From assembly GCA_050248955.1 (NCBI GenBank), contig JBFWRK010000001.1:496001-560000 (forward strand): 64,000 nt of DNA. Reading direction: 5' to 3'. This document shows, piece after piece, positions 14,401 through 22,826 of the stretch; the stretch's first letter is position 1, and each line of letters begins with the position of its first letter. The translations under genes and the position numbers were made by a program. Source of the DNA: JBFWRK01 sp050248955 (GTDB lineage: Bacteria; Actinomycetota; Acidimicrobiia; Acidimicrobiales; Ilumatobacteraceae). The notes under the pieces are model-generated. The model had not been told where the DNA came from and did no database searches. It was given only the letters and a program-made list of their open reading frames with translations.

Positions 14401-17043
14401 GTGAGCGCTGACCCGACGAACGACCCGTCGACGAACGACCCGTCGACGAACGACCACCGGACGACGGAACGAATCATCGCCACTGGTGCGCTGCTCATCG
14501 CGCTCGTCGGCATCGGGATCTGGACCGGGCTGGCGCCGACGACGCTCCCTGCCGGCGCGATGACCACACATCTGCCGTGGTTCGCGCTCGCCGCGTTGTT
14601 CGTCGTGTGCGAATCGCTCGAGGTGTACGTCGAGATCCGCGGCGAGGCGAGGATCATCCACGCCGGGCCGGTCGTGCTGGCGATGGGCCTCGCACTGAGC
14701 TCGCCACGCGAACTGCTGCTCGGCTGGGTGGTGGGCACGCTCTCGGTCGAGTTCCTGAACTGGGTGCGCTACCGACGGTTCTCACTGCTCAAAGCGGGCT
14801 TCAACCTGGCCAGCAACTTCGCCGCGATGTCGATCACGGTGCTGCTGTATCGCGCCGTGCTCGGCGAGGCAGCGGTCGTGTCGCCGAGGGGCTGGCTCGC
14901 CAGCGCGGCGGCGCTCTACTGCATGAACACGCTGACGCTGGTCACCGTCGCGTTCGCGATCTCGGTCTCGATCGGCGAGATCCGCTGGTCGTGGTCCGAC
15001 TTCACCGTCAGTCAGATGATCGTCGCCGCTCACCTCGCGATCGGACAGCTCGCGCTCAACGTGCTGTGGGTCGACTGGCGTGGACTCTGGATGATCGGCG
15101 GAATGCTCGTGATGACGTGGCTCGGCTACCGCGCCTTCGTCAAGATCCGCCAGCGGTACGGCAACCTCGGTCTGCTGTATCGATTCACGGACACCCTTGC
15201 GGGCGCGACCGAGACGGACGAGGTGATCCGCGAGAGCCTGAAGTTGGCGCGGGAGCTGCTGCGCGCCGACGAGGCGTTGCTCGTCCTGGCCGTGCCGGAT
15301 GGCGCCATCGTCCGCCGCATGGGCCGCGACGGCAAGGTGAGAGCAGAGGCGCACCGGGGTCATCACCTGTCGGCGCCGGAGGTCGCACTCGTCGCCTTCG
15401 AGGAGCCGATCGTCGTCGCCAGGAACGAGCGGGACTCGGCGCTGCGCGCTGTCGCCGAGAGCTTCGGCTGGTCCGACCTCGCGAGCGCGCCGCTGTCGAG
15501 CGACCACGGTGCGACTGGTGTCCTCGTCGTCGGCAACCGCATCGCCGACGTCAGCACGTTCGACCGTGATGATCTGCGCCTGCTCGAGACGTTCGCCCGC
15601 AACACGACCATCGCGATGAAGGTCGGCGACCTCGTCGCCGAGCTGAAGCGGGAGGCGGTCGAGAAGGAGTTCCAGGCGAACCACGACTCGCTGACCGGTC
15701 TGCCCAACCGGACGATGCTCGGCGATCGGCTCGACGCGTTGCTCCTCTCGGTCTCGCCCTCGGCAGGCGTGGCAGTGCTCTTCATGGACCTCGATGGCTT
15801 CAAGGACGTGAACGACGCGCTCGGTCACCACACCGGCGACGTGCTCCTCGTGGAGGTCGCCCGCCGCCTGCAGCGCACGATCGGCAAGCGCGGCACGCTC
15901 GCCCGCCTCGGCGGCGACGAGTTCGCCGTCGTCGTACCGGACATCGCCGAGCTCGACGATGCAATCATGCTCGCGCACGAGATCTGCGCGGCGGCCGAGC
16001 GCCCGTTCTTCCTCGATCAGCTCAGCCTCGAGGTCAGCATGAGCGTCGGCGTCGCCGTCGCACCCACGCACGCGAACGACTCGCGCACCCTCTTCCAGCG
16101 GGCCGATGTTGCGATGTACCACGCGAAGGCGAAGCGCTCGGGTGTCGAGGTCTACGACGAGGCGCACGACCACTCGAGCACGCGCCGGCTGAGCCTCGTC
16201 GGCGAGCTCCGCCACGCCGTCGAGTCCGATCAGCTCCAGCTCTACTACCAGCCGCAGACCGACCTGCTGACCGGTGACGTCGTCGCTGTCGAGGCGCTCG
16301 CACGTTGGCCGCATCCCGTGCTCGGGTTCGTGGCGCCCGACGAGTTCATCCCGATCGCGGAGCAGTCGGGCATGATCCACCTCCTCACGCGGTGGGCGCT
16401 GCGGACGGCGCTGACCGATCTGGCCCGCTGGCGCGCCCGGTGGCCGCAGCTGCGGATGTCCGTCAACATGTCGACGAGGAACCTCGTGGACCCGTCGTTC
16501 GTTTCGGACGTGATGCAGCTCCTCGCGCAGACCGGCGTGGATCCGGACGCGCTGACGCTCGAGCTCACCGAGTCGAGCGTGATGGGCGATCCGAACCGCA
16601 GCGTCGTGATGTTGGGCCAGCTCAACGAGCTCGGCGTACGGCTCGCGATCGACGACTTCGGCACGGGGTACTCGTCGCTCTCGTACTTGAAGCGGTTGCC
16701 GGTCCACGAAGTGAAGATCGACAAGTCGTTCGTCATGAACATGGCGGCCGACGCGGACGACACCGTGATCGTGCGCTCGACCATCGACCTCGGCCACAAC
16801 CTCGGTCTCCAGGCGGTCGCCGAGGGAGTCGAGGACATCGAGACGTGGAACCTGCTCGTCGGGCTCGGGTGCGATCTCGCACAGGGGTACTTCATGGCCA
16901 AGCCGATGGCACCCGCCGCGCTCACCGCCTGGCTCGAGGAACGCACGCTGCCGGCGAACATCGTTCGCTACCTGCCGACGCCGGCCGAGAGCTCGTCCGA
17001 CGAGCCCGTCCCCGTGCTCCGGTACATCGCCCAAGCCAGCTGA
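14401..17043 (+). CDS. Membrane GGDEF-EAL protein (c-di-GMP turnover)
   Basis: Bifunctional c-di-GMP signalling protein. From the N terminus: about six membrane segments (about 20-235), a GAF-like domain (about 245-410), a GGDEF domain with an intact GGDEF at 504-508, and an EAL domain with EALARW at 631. DDFGTGYSSLSYLKRLPV shows the EAL metal-binding Asp pair. The RxxD inhibitory site expected five residues before GGDEF is absent (GKRG). Start: GTG 14401 has GGAG 9 nt upstream; an in-frame ATG at 14371 adds ten residues. Both catalytic motifs look intact, so net activity is open. It may supply ligand to the BldD homologue. Confidence 0.9.
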   Translation: MSADPTNDPSTNDPSTNDHRTTERIIATGALLIALVGIGIWTGLAPTTLPAGAMTTHLPWFALAALFVVCESLEVYVEIRGEARIIHAGPVVLAMGLALSSPRELLLGWVVGTLSVEFLNWVRYRRFSLLKAGFNLASNFAAMSITVLLYRAVLGEAAVVSPRGWLASAAALYCMNTLTLVTVAFAISVSIGEIRWSWSDFTVSQMIVAAHLAIGQLALNVLWVDWRGLWMIGGMLVMTWLGYRAFVKIRQRYGNLGLLYRFTDTLAGATETDEVIRESLKLARELLRADEALLVLAVPDGAIVRRMGRDGKVRAEAHRGHHLSAPEVALVAFEEPIVVARNERDSALRAVAESFGWSDLASAPLSSDHGATGVLVVGNRIADVSTFDRDDLRLLETFARNTTIAMKVGDLVAELKREAVEKEFQANHDSLTGLPNRTMLGDRLDALLLSVSPSAGVAVLFMDLDGFKDVNDALGHHTGDVLLVEVARRLQRTIGKRGTLARLGGDEFAVVVPDIAELDDAIMLAHEICAAAERPFFLDQLSLEVSMSVGVAVAPTHANDSRTLFQRADVAMYHAKAKRSGVEVYDEAHDHSSTRRLSLVGELRHAVESDQLQLYYQPQTDLLTGDVVAVEALARWPHPVLGFVAPDEFIPIAEQSGMIHLLTRWALRTALTDLARWRARWPQLRMSVNMSTRNLVDPSFVSDVMQLLAQTGVDPDALTLELTESSVMGDPNRSVVMLGQLNELGVRLAIDDFGTGYSSLSYLKRLPVHEVKIDKSFVMNMAADADDTVIVRSTIDLGHNLGLQAVAEGVEDIETWNLLVGLGCDLAQGYFMAKPMAPAALTAWLEERTLPANIVRYLPTPAESSSDEPVPVLRYIAQAS
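14416..14455 (+). repeat. 15-bp tandem repeat at the start of the GGDEF-EAL gene
   Basis: ACGAACGACCCGTCG occurs 2.7 times in tandem, encoding a repeated TNDPS segment in the cytoplasmic N terminus. Because 15 is a multiple of three, unit gain or loss would keep the frame. Confidence 0.8.
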
Positions 17044-17641
17044 CTCGCTTTCACGGCGACCCCCGGTCAGGCATCTCCGCCCGCCGGCCGGGCGGATCCC
17101 TGGCGAGTCGCCGCTCAGCCCCGACCGCCGGCCGAACAGGCCGATGCCCGCGTGGCTGCGCCGGCCACCCGCGTTCGGTAGCCGACGACGTCAGCGACGC
17201 TCATCCATGTCAGCGATCCCTCACGCTGCAACGGATTCGCTGACAACAACCGGGGGTGCTGACACGGAGCCGAGTGTGCTGGTGCGACGTCGTCATCGGA
17301 GCGAGGAGACCCCAGCCACGCCGTTTCTCTGCTCATCGGCGTCACCAGCCCCGGTCTGTGATCGGGCGAGGACGTCGCATGTCCGGATGGGAGCGGAGAA
17401 CCGGTCGGGAGTCGTCGGCGAGCAGAGAACCGGGGGATGGTGGGACCGGGCCGCGCGCCGGGCCCGCAGCCGCCTTTGTGGCGACGGGCGCGCGGAGAGC
17501 TGGTGCTGCGGCGCCTTTGTGGCGAGTCTTCGGGGCCGGACCCGACGCCGGGGCTGCCGGGTGCGTCCAGGACCCGTCGCCGGCGAGCGCAACCGAGCGC
17601 ACGAACGCAGGGTGGGGGTGGCAGGCGGCGATGATGAGGCC
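17044..17641. other. 600-bp intergenic region carrying repeat copy A
   Basis: No supported gene. It holds the 86-bp dispersed repeat at 17316-17401. The short overlapping frames here disagree between strands and match no family. GC-rich low-complexity sequence fills 17430-17600. Confidence 0.5.
17316..17401. repeat. 86-bp dispersed structured repeat, copy A
   Basis: Matches 50011-50096 over 86 bp without gaps; four differences were counted by eye. The ends form an imperfect inverted repeat (GTTTCTCTGCTCATCGG near the left end and the complement of GTTCTCCGCTCCCATCCGG near the right end). It could be a REP/MITE-like element or a structured RNA. Confidence 0.8.
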
Positions 17642-19009
17642 ATGTCATCACTCCAGGACCAGGCCCAACGGCACCTGTGGGGCCACTTCACGCAGCTGGG
17701 CTCGTTCCGCACCGGCAACCTGCCGATCATCAGCAGGGGCGAGGGCTGCTACGTCTGGGACACCGAGGGCCGGCGCTACCTCGACGGGTTGTCGGGCCTG
17801 TTCACCGTGCAGGTCGGCCACGGCCGACGGGAGCTCGCGGAGGCTGCGGCGCGGCAGGCCGAGCAGCTCGCCTACTTCCCGGTGTGGTCGTTCGGCACGG
17901 AACCGGTCATCGAGCTGGCGGCGAAGCTCGCCTCGCTCGCGCCCGGTGACCTGAACCGCGTCTTCTTCACCGGCGGTGGCGGTGATGCCGTCGAGTCGGC
18001 GTGGAAGCTCGCCCGCCAGTACTTCCGCGCGATCGACCAACCGTTGCGAACGAAGGTGATCTCTCGCTACGCCGCCTACCACGGCACGTCGTTCGGCGCG
18101 TTGTCGATCAGCGGCATCCCGACGATCAAGGCGCCGTTCGAGCCGTTGGTGCCGGGCGCGATCAAGGTGCAGAACACGAACCGCTACCGGTGCCACGACT
18201 GCTCCCACCTGAGCGCGTGCACGTTGCGGTGCGCTGACGACATCGCGATGCGGATCGAGATGGAGGGTCCCGACACCGTGGCCGCGGTGTACCTCGAGCC
18301 GATGCAGAACACGGGTGGCGCACTCGTACCTCCGCCGGGGTACTTCGAGCGCGTGCGAGAGATCTGCGACCGCTACGGCGTCCTGCTCGTCTCGGACGAG
18401 GTGATCTGCGCGTTCGGGCGGCTCGGGCACTGGTTCGGCTCGCAGCGATACGACTACCAGCCCGACATCATCACCTTCGCCAAGGGCGTCACGTCCGGCT
18501 ACTCGCCGATGGGCGGCATGATCGTGAGCGACCGGCTCACCGAGCCGTTCCTCCGTGGGGACGACCTGTTCCTCCACGGCGTCACGTTCGGCGGCCACCC
18601 GGTGTCGTCCGCCGTCGCGCTCGCCAACATCGAGCTGTTCGAGCGGGAGGACCTGAACGCGCGTGTGCTCGCCAACGAAGATGCCTTCGGCGCGGCGCTC
18701 GACGGGCTGCGCGACATCCCGATCGTCGGCGACGTCCGCGGTGCCGGCTACTTCCGCGTGGTCGAGCTCGTGCGCGACAAGGCGACGAAGGAGACGTTCA
18801 CCGCCGACGAGTGCTCGTGGCTGCTGAAGGGGTTCATCTCGCCGGCGGTGTTCGAGCGCGGACTGATCTGCCGCGCCGACGACCGCGCCGACCCCGTCAT
18901 CGTCCTCTCGCCACCGCTCATCGCCGGCGAGGAGGAGTTCGCCTTCATCGGCACGGTCCTCCGCGAAGTCCTGGAAGCCGCATCGCTCCGCCTCGCCGCC
19001 GGCCAGTAG
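17642..19009 (+). CDS. Class III aminotransferase (omega-amino acid/diamine type) with Cys4 insertion
   Basis: PLP aminotransferase of the omega-transaminase group (455 aa), candidates being putrescine, GABA or beta-alanine with pyruvate. Motifs: YLDGLSGLFTVQVGHG, FFTGGGGDAVESAWKLAR, the cofactor Asp in LLVSDEVICAFGR, and the Schiff-base Lys281 in TFAKGVTSGYSPMGG. An unusual Cys-rich insertion (Cys184, 187, 193, 197 in RCHDCSHLSACTLRC) could bind metal. The ATG at 17642 gives a typical N terminus; the upstream frame crosses the dispersed repeat and is rejected. A convergent aminobutyraldehyde-type dehydrogenase next door supports amine catabolism. Confidence 0.87.
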   Translation: MSSLQDQAQRHLWGHFTQLGSFRTGNLPIISRGEGCYVWDTEGRRYLDGLSGLFTVQVGHGRRELAEAAARQAEQLAYFPVWSFGTEPVIELAAKLASLAPGDLNRVFFTGGGGDAVESAWKLARQYFRAIDQPLRTKVISRYAAYHGTSFGALSISGIPTIKAPFEPLVPGAIKVQNTNRYRCHDCSHLSACTLRCADDIAMRIEMEGPDTVAAVYLEPMQNTGGALVPPPGYFERVREICDRYGVLLVSDEVICAFGRLGHWFGSQRYDYQPDIITFAKGVTSGYSPMGGMIVSDRLTEPFLRGDDLFLHGVTFGGHPVSSAVALANIELFEREDLNARVLANEDAFGAALDGLRDIPIVGDVRGAGYFRVVELVRDKATKETFTADECSWLLKGFISPAVFERGLICRADDRADPVIVLSPPLIAGEEEFAFIGTVLREVLEAASLRLAAGQ

Positions 19010-19031
19010 CTCTGCGCCACCTCGCCTCGTT

Positions 19032-19064
19032 CACGTCAGATCAACGTGTCGTTGATCTGACGTG
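19032..19064. terminator. 15-bp perfect hairpin between convergent genes
   Basis: CACGTCAGATCAACG and its exact complement are separated by only TGT. It lies 22 nt after the aminotransferase stop and 14 nt beyond the end of the convergent dehydrogenase gene, a bidirectional terminator. Confidence 0.85.
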
Positions 19065-19078
19065 GACGCGACCGCCGT

Positions 19079-20506
19079 TCAATCAATGCGGCTCATGACG
19101 TGCTTGATCCTCGTGTAGTCCTCGAAGCCGTACATCGAGAGGTCCTTGCCGTGGCCGGAGCTCTTGAAGCCACCGTGGGGCATCTCGGCGACGAGCGGGA
19201 TGTGCGTGTTGATCCAGACGCAGCCGAAGTCGAGCCGCTTCGCCATCCGCATCGCCCGGCCGTGGTCTTTCGTCCACACGCTCGACGCGAGCCCGTACGG
19301 CACGCCGTTGGCCCAGCGCACGGCCTCGTCCTCGTCCGAGAACCGCTGCACCGTGATCACCGGACCGAAGATCTCGTTCTGGATCATCTCGTCGTCCTGC
19401 CGCATGCCCGACACGACGGTCGGCTCGATGAAGAAACCCGACCGGTCGACGCGATGACCACCGGCGCGCACCTCGGCATGCGACGGCGCCCGTTCGAGCA
19501 GGCCGAGCACTCGCGCCTGCTGAGCCGGGTTGTTGACGGGCCCGAAGAGCGCGTCCTCGTTGTCGGGGCTGTCGGTCACTGTGTTGCGCGCTTGCTCGGC
19601 GAGCGCGGCGACGAAGTCGTCGTGCACCCCGGGGCCGGCGAGGACGCGGGTCGCCGCGGTGCAGTCCTGCCCGGCGTTGAAGTACCCGGCGACGGCGATC
19701 GCCTCGGCGGCCGCCTCGATGTCGGCGTCGTCGAAGACCACGACCGGCGCCTTGCCGCCGAGCTCGAGGTGGACGCGCTTCAGCCCGTCGGCGGCGGCGT
19801 GAGCGACCTCGATGCCGGCGCGCACGCTGCCGGTGATCGCGACCATCTGCGGGACCGGATGGGACACGAGCGCGCGACCGGTGTCACGGTCGCCGCACAC
19901 GACGTTCAGCACGCCCGGCGGGAGGAACTCGGCGGCGATCTCGGCAAGCATCAGCGTCGACACCGGCGTCGTGTCGGAGGGCTTCAGCACGACCGTGTTG
20001 CCGGCGGCGATCGCCGGCGCGAGCTTCCAGATCGCCATCATCATCGGGTAGTTCCACGGTGCGACCTGACCCACCACGCCGATCGGCTCGCGACGGATCA
20101 TCGACGTGTGGCCCGCCATGTACTCCCCGGCGGACCGCCCCTCCAGCATGCGCGCGGCTCCCGCGAAGAACCGGATCTGGTCGACCATCGGCGGGATCTC
20201 CTCGCTGCGGGTCAGGCCGATCGGCTTCCCGCAGTTCTCGACCTCGGCGGCGATGAGATCCTCGGCGCGCCCCTCGACGGCATCTGCGATGCGGAAAAGT
20301 GCGAGCGAGCGTTCGCTCGGCGTGCTGTCCCGCCAGCCCTCGAACGCCGCAGACGCGGCGCTGTACGCAGCGTCGATGTCCGCGGCGCCGGAAACGGGCG
20401 CCTGCGCGTACACCTCGCCCGTCGAGGGGTTGACGACGTCGGACGTGCGACCCTCCTTGGCGTCGACGTGCTCGCCGTTCACGAAGTTGCGCAGGACTCG
20501 GGTCAT
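19079..20506 (-). CDS. Aldehyde dehydrogenase, gamma-aminobutyraldehyde dehydrogenase type
   Basis: NAD-dependent aldehyde dehydrogenase, 475 residues, closest by eye to PatD-like enzymes oxidising 4-aminobutanal to GABA. Catalytic Cys282 is in NAGQDCTAATR, the general base Glu248 in LELGGKAP, and the cofactor motif ITGSVRAG and PWNYPMMM are intact. A good ribosome site (GAGGGAG) precedes the ATG. Its convergent neighbour is an omega-transaminase, and an acetylpolyamine amidohydrolase-like gene lies 5 kb away. Together these suggest putrescine degradation, an inference from content. Confidence 0.85.
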   Translation of the reverse strand: MTRVLRNFVNGEHVDAKEGRTSDVVNPSTGEVYAQAPVSGAADIDAAYSAASAAFEGWRDSTPSERSLALFRIADAVEGRAEDLIAAEVENCGKPIGLTRSEEIPPMVDQIRFFAGAARMLEGRSAGEYMAGHTSMIRREPIGVVGQVAPWNYPMMMAIWKLAPAIAAGNTVVLKPSDTTPVSTLMLAEIAAEFLPPGVLNVVCGDRDTGRALVSHPVPQMVAITGSVRAGIEVAHAAADGLKRVHLELGGKAPVVVFDDADIEAAAEAIAVAGYFNAGQDCTAATRVLAGPGVHDDFVAALAEQARNTVTDSPDNEDALFGPVNNPAQQARVLGLLERAPSHAEVRAGGHRVDRSGFFIEPTVVSGMRQDDEMIQNEIFGPVITVQRFSDEDEAVRWANGVPYGLASSVWTKDHGRAMRMAKRLDFGCVWINTHIPLVAEMPHGGFKSSGHGKDLSMYGFEDYTRIKHVMSRID

Positions 20507-20616
20507 GGAAGGCTCCCTCTCGATCAGACCGGGTCAGTCTGCCAAAGCGCTGCCGCTGCCGCGAGCGGCCGGACCAGCGGGCGCGGCGCGGTCGTCACTC
20601 GGCAGCACGCGCGAAA

Positions 20617-20662
20617 GCTCCCGGCACGAGGAGGTCGAGATCGACCTCCGCGCACCGGGAGC
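20617..20662. terminator. Long two-part hairpin after the fasciclin gene
   Basis: Outer arms GCTCCCGG/CCGGGAGC and inner arms GGAGGTCGA/TCGACCTCC (2-nt loop) stack into one long stem 12 nt downstream of the fasciclin stop. Confidence 0.8.
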
Positions 20663-20673
20663 GAGCGCGCTCG

Positions 20674-21258
20674 TCAGGCCGGCATGAGGACGGCGTCGAT
20701 GACGTGGATGACGCCGTTGCTCGCTTGGATGTCGGTGGCGACGACGGCGACCTCGTTGCCGGCGGCGTCGGTCAGGGTGACGGATCCGTCGGCGGCGATG
20801 TTGACGGTGAACGTGGCGCCGTTGACCGTGGTGACGTCCTGGCCGTCGAGCCCGACGACGTCTGCGGCCATGACGGCTCCCGGGACGACGTGGTAGGTGA
20901 GGATGCTGGCGAGGTCACCGGTCGGGTCCTCGAGGAGGGTCTCGACGGTGCCCTCGGGCAGTGCTGCGAAGGCGTCGTCGGTGGGGGCGAACACCGTGAA
21001 CGGGCCGTCGCCGCGGAGCGTCTCTTCGAGGCCGGCGGCCTGCACGGCGGCGACGAGGGTGGTGAAGTCGCCGGCGCCGATGGCCGTGTCGACGATGTCA
21101 GCCTCGGCGGGCATCGCCTCGGTGGTCGTCGGCGCAGCCGCGGCTGTGGTCTGCTCGACGGGAGTGCTGGACTCGGCGTCGGCGTCGTCGCTGCAGGCGC
21201 CGGCGACGAGGCCGAGGGCGGCGATGCCGGCGGTGACTCGGATGAATCGGGTGTTCAC
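20674..21258 (-). CDS. Fasciclin-domain lipoprotein
   Basis: Secreted FAS1-domain protein of 194 residues, like the mycobacterial MPT70/MPT83 antigens. A signal peptide ends at Cys22 (LGLVAGAC, a weak lipobox). An acidic Thr/Ala-rich linker follows, then one FAS1 domain with FTVFAPTDDAFAALP, LTYHVVPG and the C-terminal NGVIHVIDAVLMP. The GTG at 21258 has AAGGAG 8 nt upstream. It is divergent from an ECF sigma/anti-sigma pair, the same association as SigK-RskA with mpt70/83, and has a SigK-like promoter at 21298-21325. Confidence 0.9.
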   Translation of the reverse strand: MNTRFIRVTAGIAALGLVAGACSDDADAESSTPVEQTTAAAAPTTTEAMPAEADIVDTAIGAGDFTTLVAAVQAAGLEETLRGDGPFTVFAPTDDAFAALPEGTVETLLEDPTGDLASILTYHVVPGAVMAADVVGLDGQDVTTVNGATFTVNIAADGSVTLTDAAGNEVAVVATDIQASNGVIHVIDAVLMPA

Positions 21259-21297
21259 GGGTTGAGCTCCTTGGGGAGGGGACAGGTTCAGCACCCT

Positions 21298-21325
21298 CTT
21301 CGGGGATCGGTTGCGCCACGGATGC
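21298..21325 (-). promoter_or_regulatory. Candidate SigK-type promoter of the fasciclin gene
   Basis: On the minus strand GCATCC (21325-21320), a 16-nt spacer and CCGAAG (21303-21298) match the mycobacterial SigK pattern CCATCC-N16/17-CCGAAT at five of six bases in each hexamer. The site lies about 40 nt upstream of the GTG. Confidence 0.6.
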
Positions 21326-21356
21326 ACTCCCGAGGACTTTCTTCTCGTCCCGCGTT

Positions 21357-21384
21357 GCATCCGCAGTGGGTCCGGTGCACGAAA
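21357..21384 (+). promoter_or_regulatory. Divergent SigK-like promoter facing the sigma operon
   Basis: On the plus strand GCATCC (21357-21362), 16 nt, ACGAAA (21379-21384) mirrors the fasciclin promoter. The two -35 hexamers lie in a perfect 8-bp inverted repeat (CGGATGCA at 21319, TGCATCCG at 21356). The -10 is a weaker match (four of six). It could autoregulate the sigma operon. Confidence 0.45.
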
Positions 21385-21436
21385 GCAGAGTGGACGACAC
21401 ACCGAACTCGATCATCGACTCGATCACCGATGCATG

Positions 21437-21484
21437 CCCCGCACCCCACCCCGCACCTCACCCCGCACCTCACCTCGCACCCGG
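21437..21484. repeat. 12-bp tandem repeat upstream of the sigma gene
   Basis: Three near-identical copies of CCCCGCACCTCA followed by a degenerate copy. It lies between the divergent promoters and the sigma factor start. Confidence 0.75.
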
Positions 21485-21570
21485 ATCCACACCCGGTCCC
21501 CCGCCCGGCGTCGCACACGACCCGTCGTCGGTCTCTGCTGCGTTGCCGCGACCTCCGATACCGTGGGGCC

Positions 21571-22134
21571 GTGCGCGCCGATCCCGCGAGCCCGGAAGCG
21601 GCGGATGACGCGGTAGCCGCTCGCTGGGTGGCTGGCGACGATGCCGCGCTCCGTCTGGCGTACGAGCAGTTCGGCACGCTGATCTTCACGTTCTGCTCGC
21701 GGGCGCTCGCCGACCAGGGCGCCGCCGCCGACTGCACCCAGGAGACCTTCATCAGTGCATGGCGGTCGCGCGACGGCTACGACCCGGCGCGCGGCAGCCT
21801 CGCCGGGTGGCTGATCGGCATCGCCCGGTTCAAGGTGCGTGACGCGTACCGCGCCGCGCCGCGTGTCCCGGTTCCTTCCGACGACGCTGCACGTGAGGAG
21901 GCGGGGGAAGATCCCGACGATGATCGGCTCGCCGATCGCCTGCTGATCGCCCACGCCCTGGAGACGCTGTCGCCGCGCGCCCGCAGCGTCGTCGAGCTCG
22001 CGTTCTACTCGGATCTGACCCAGACCGAGATCGCCGAGAAGACCGGATTGCCGCTCGGCACCGTGAAGAGCGATCTGCGCCGCGGTCTGCAACGGCTCCG
22101 TTTCCATCTGGAAGGAGGTGCAGCGCATGCCTGA
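21571..22134 (+). CDS. ECF sigma factor (SigK-like)
   Basis: Extracytoplasmic-function sigma factor of 187 residues. Region 2 includes AAADCTQETFISAWRSRDGYDP and GWLIGIARFKVRDAYR; region 4 includes TLSPRARSVVELAFYSDLTQTEIAEKTG, given here in outline, then GTVKSDLRRGLQRLR. The GTG at 21571 is placed by TACCGT at 21559-21564, 6 nt upstream. The stop overlaps the anti-sigma ATG, so both are coupled. The partner has an RskA-type domain and the divergent gene encodes a fasciclin protein, hence SigK-like. Promoter selectivity is inferred. Confidence 0.9.
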   Translation: MRADPASPEAADDAVAARWVAGDDAALRLAYEQFGTLIFTFCSRALADQGAAADCTQETFISAWRSRDGYDPARGSLAGWLIGIARFKVRDAYRAAPRVPVPSDDAAREEAGEDPDDDRLADRLLIAHALETLSPRARSVVELAFYSDLTQTEIAEKTGLPLGTVKSDLRRGLQRLRFHLEGGAAHA

Positions 22135-22810
22135 TCTGCCGAACCCGGACATCCAGGGAGACGATGGCGAGCTCGCCGAACTGCGGGCACTCGCGGGCCG
22201 GGCCGGGCCGGGCAGCGTGTCATGGGAGACGCCACCGCGTGACCTGTGGGATCGGATCGCGGCTGGCGCGCACGCGCCGGCCGAGAGCGGTGAGGAGCGC
22301 ACGCCGGACGACGCCACCGATCGCGCCGCCGTGCTCCCGCTCGAGCGCACTCGACGCTCGGTCGCCAAAGGCGGCGCGGCCGGCGATCGGCACCGCGATC
22401 GGAAGCCGTGGCTGCTCGCCGCAGCGGCCGTCGTGGTCGGCGCTGTCGCTGCGGGTTCGTTGATGCGCGGCGGTTCGGACGACTCGACCGTCGTCGCAAC
22501 AGGGGCGCTCGACCGCCTCGGTGACTCCGGTGACGGCCGGGCCGAGCTCGTCGAGCACGACGGCTTGCTCCAGCTCCGGCTGTCCACCAACGACCTCGAC
22601 GCAGGCGACGGATTCCTGGAGGTGTGGGTGATCAACCCCGAGGTGACGCAACTCGTGTCGCTCGGGCCGCTGCGCAACGACGGCGTCTACGACCTGCCAC
22701 CGGGCCTCGACCCTGCGTCGTTCCCGATCGTCGACGTGTCGGTGGAACCGATCGACGGCGATCCCACTCACTCGGGCGACAGCGTGCTCCGCGGCGAACT
22801 CTCGTTCTGA
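22127..22810 (+). CDS. Anti-sigma factor with RskA C-terminal domain
   Basis: Membrane anti-sigma factor expected to sequester the sigma factor encoded just upstream. The 227 residues comprise a cytoplasmic N-terminal part (about 1-103), one membrane segment (PWLLAAAAVVVGAVAAGSL) and an extracytoplasmic RskA domain (FLEVWVINPEVTQLVSLG, YDLPPGLD, SVEPIDGDPTHSGDSVL). No H-C-C zinc finger is visible. The ATG at 22127 is fixed by AAGGAGG at 22112-22118; GTG 22118 lies inside that site. In the mycobacterial system regulated proteolysis of RskA releases SigK. Confidence 0.88.
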   Translation: MPDLPNPDIQGDDGELAELRALAGRAGPGSVSWETPPRDLWDRIAAGAHAPAESGEERTPDDATDRAAVLPLERTRRSVAKGGAAGDRHRDRKPWLLAAAAVVVGAVAAGSLMRGGSDDSTVVATGALDRLGDSGDGRAELVEHDGLLQLRLSTNDLDAGDGFLEVWVINPEVTQLVSLGPLRNDGVYDLPPGLDPASFPIVDVSVEPIDGDPTHSGDSVLRGELSF

Positions 22811-22826
22811 CGTCCGACAGCACCAG

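Noticed and set aside
14782..17034. A 750-codon open frame on the minus strand
   Set aside because: It is the antisense of the GGDEF-EAL gene, has Arg/Asp/His-rich shadow composition and no domain.
21437..21484. CRISPR-like array
   Set aside because: Units are 12 bp in direct tandem without spacers.
22118..22126. GTG start at 22118 for the anti-sigma factor
   Set aside because: It lies inside the AAGGAGG ribosome site, which positions the ATG at 22127.
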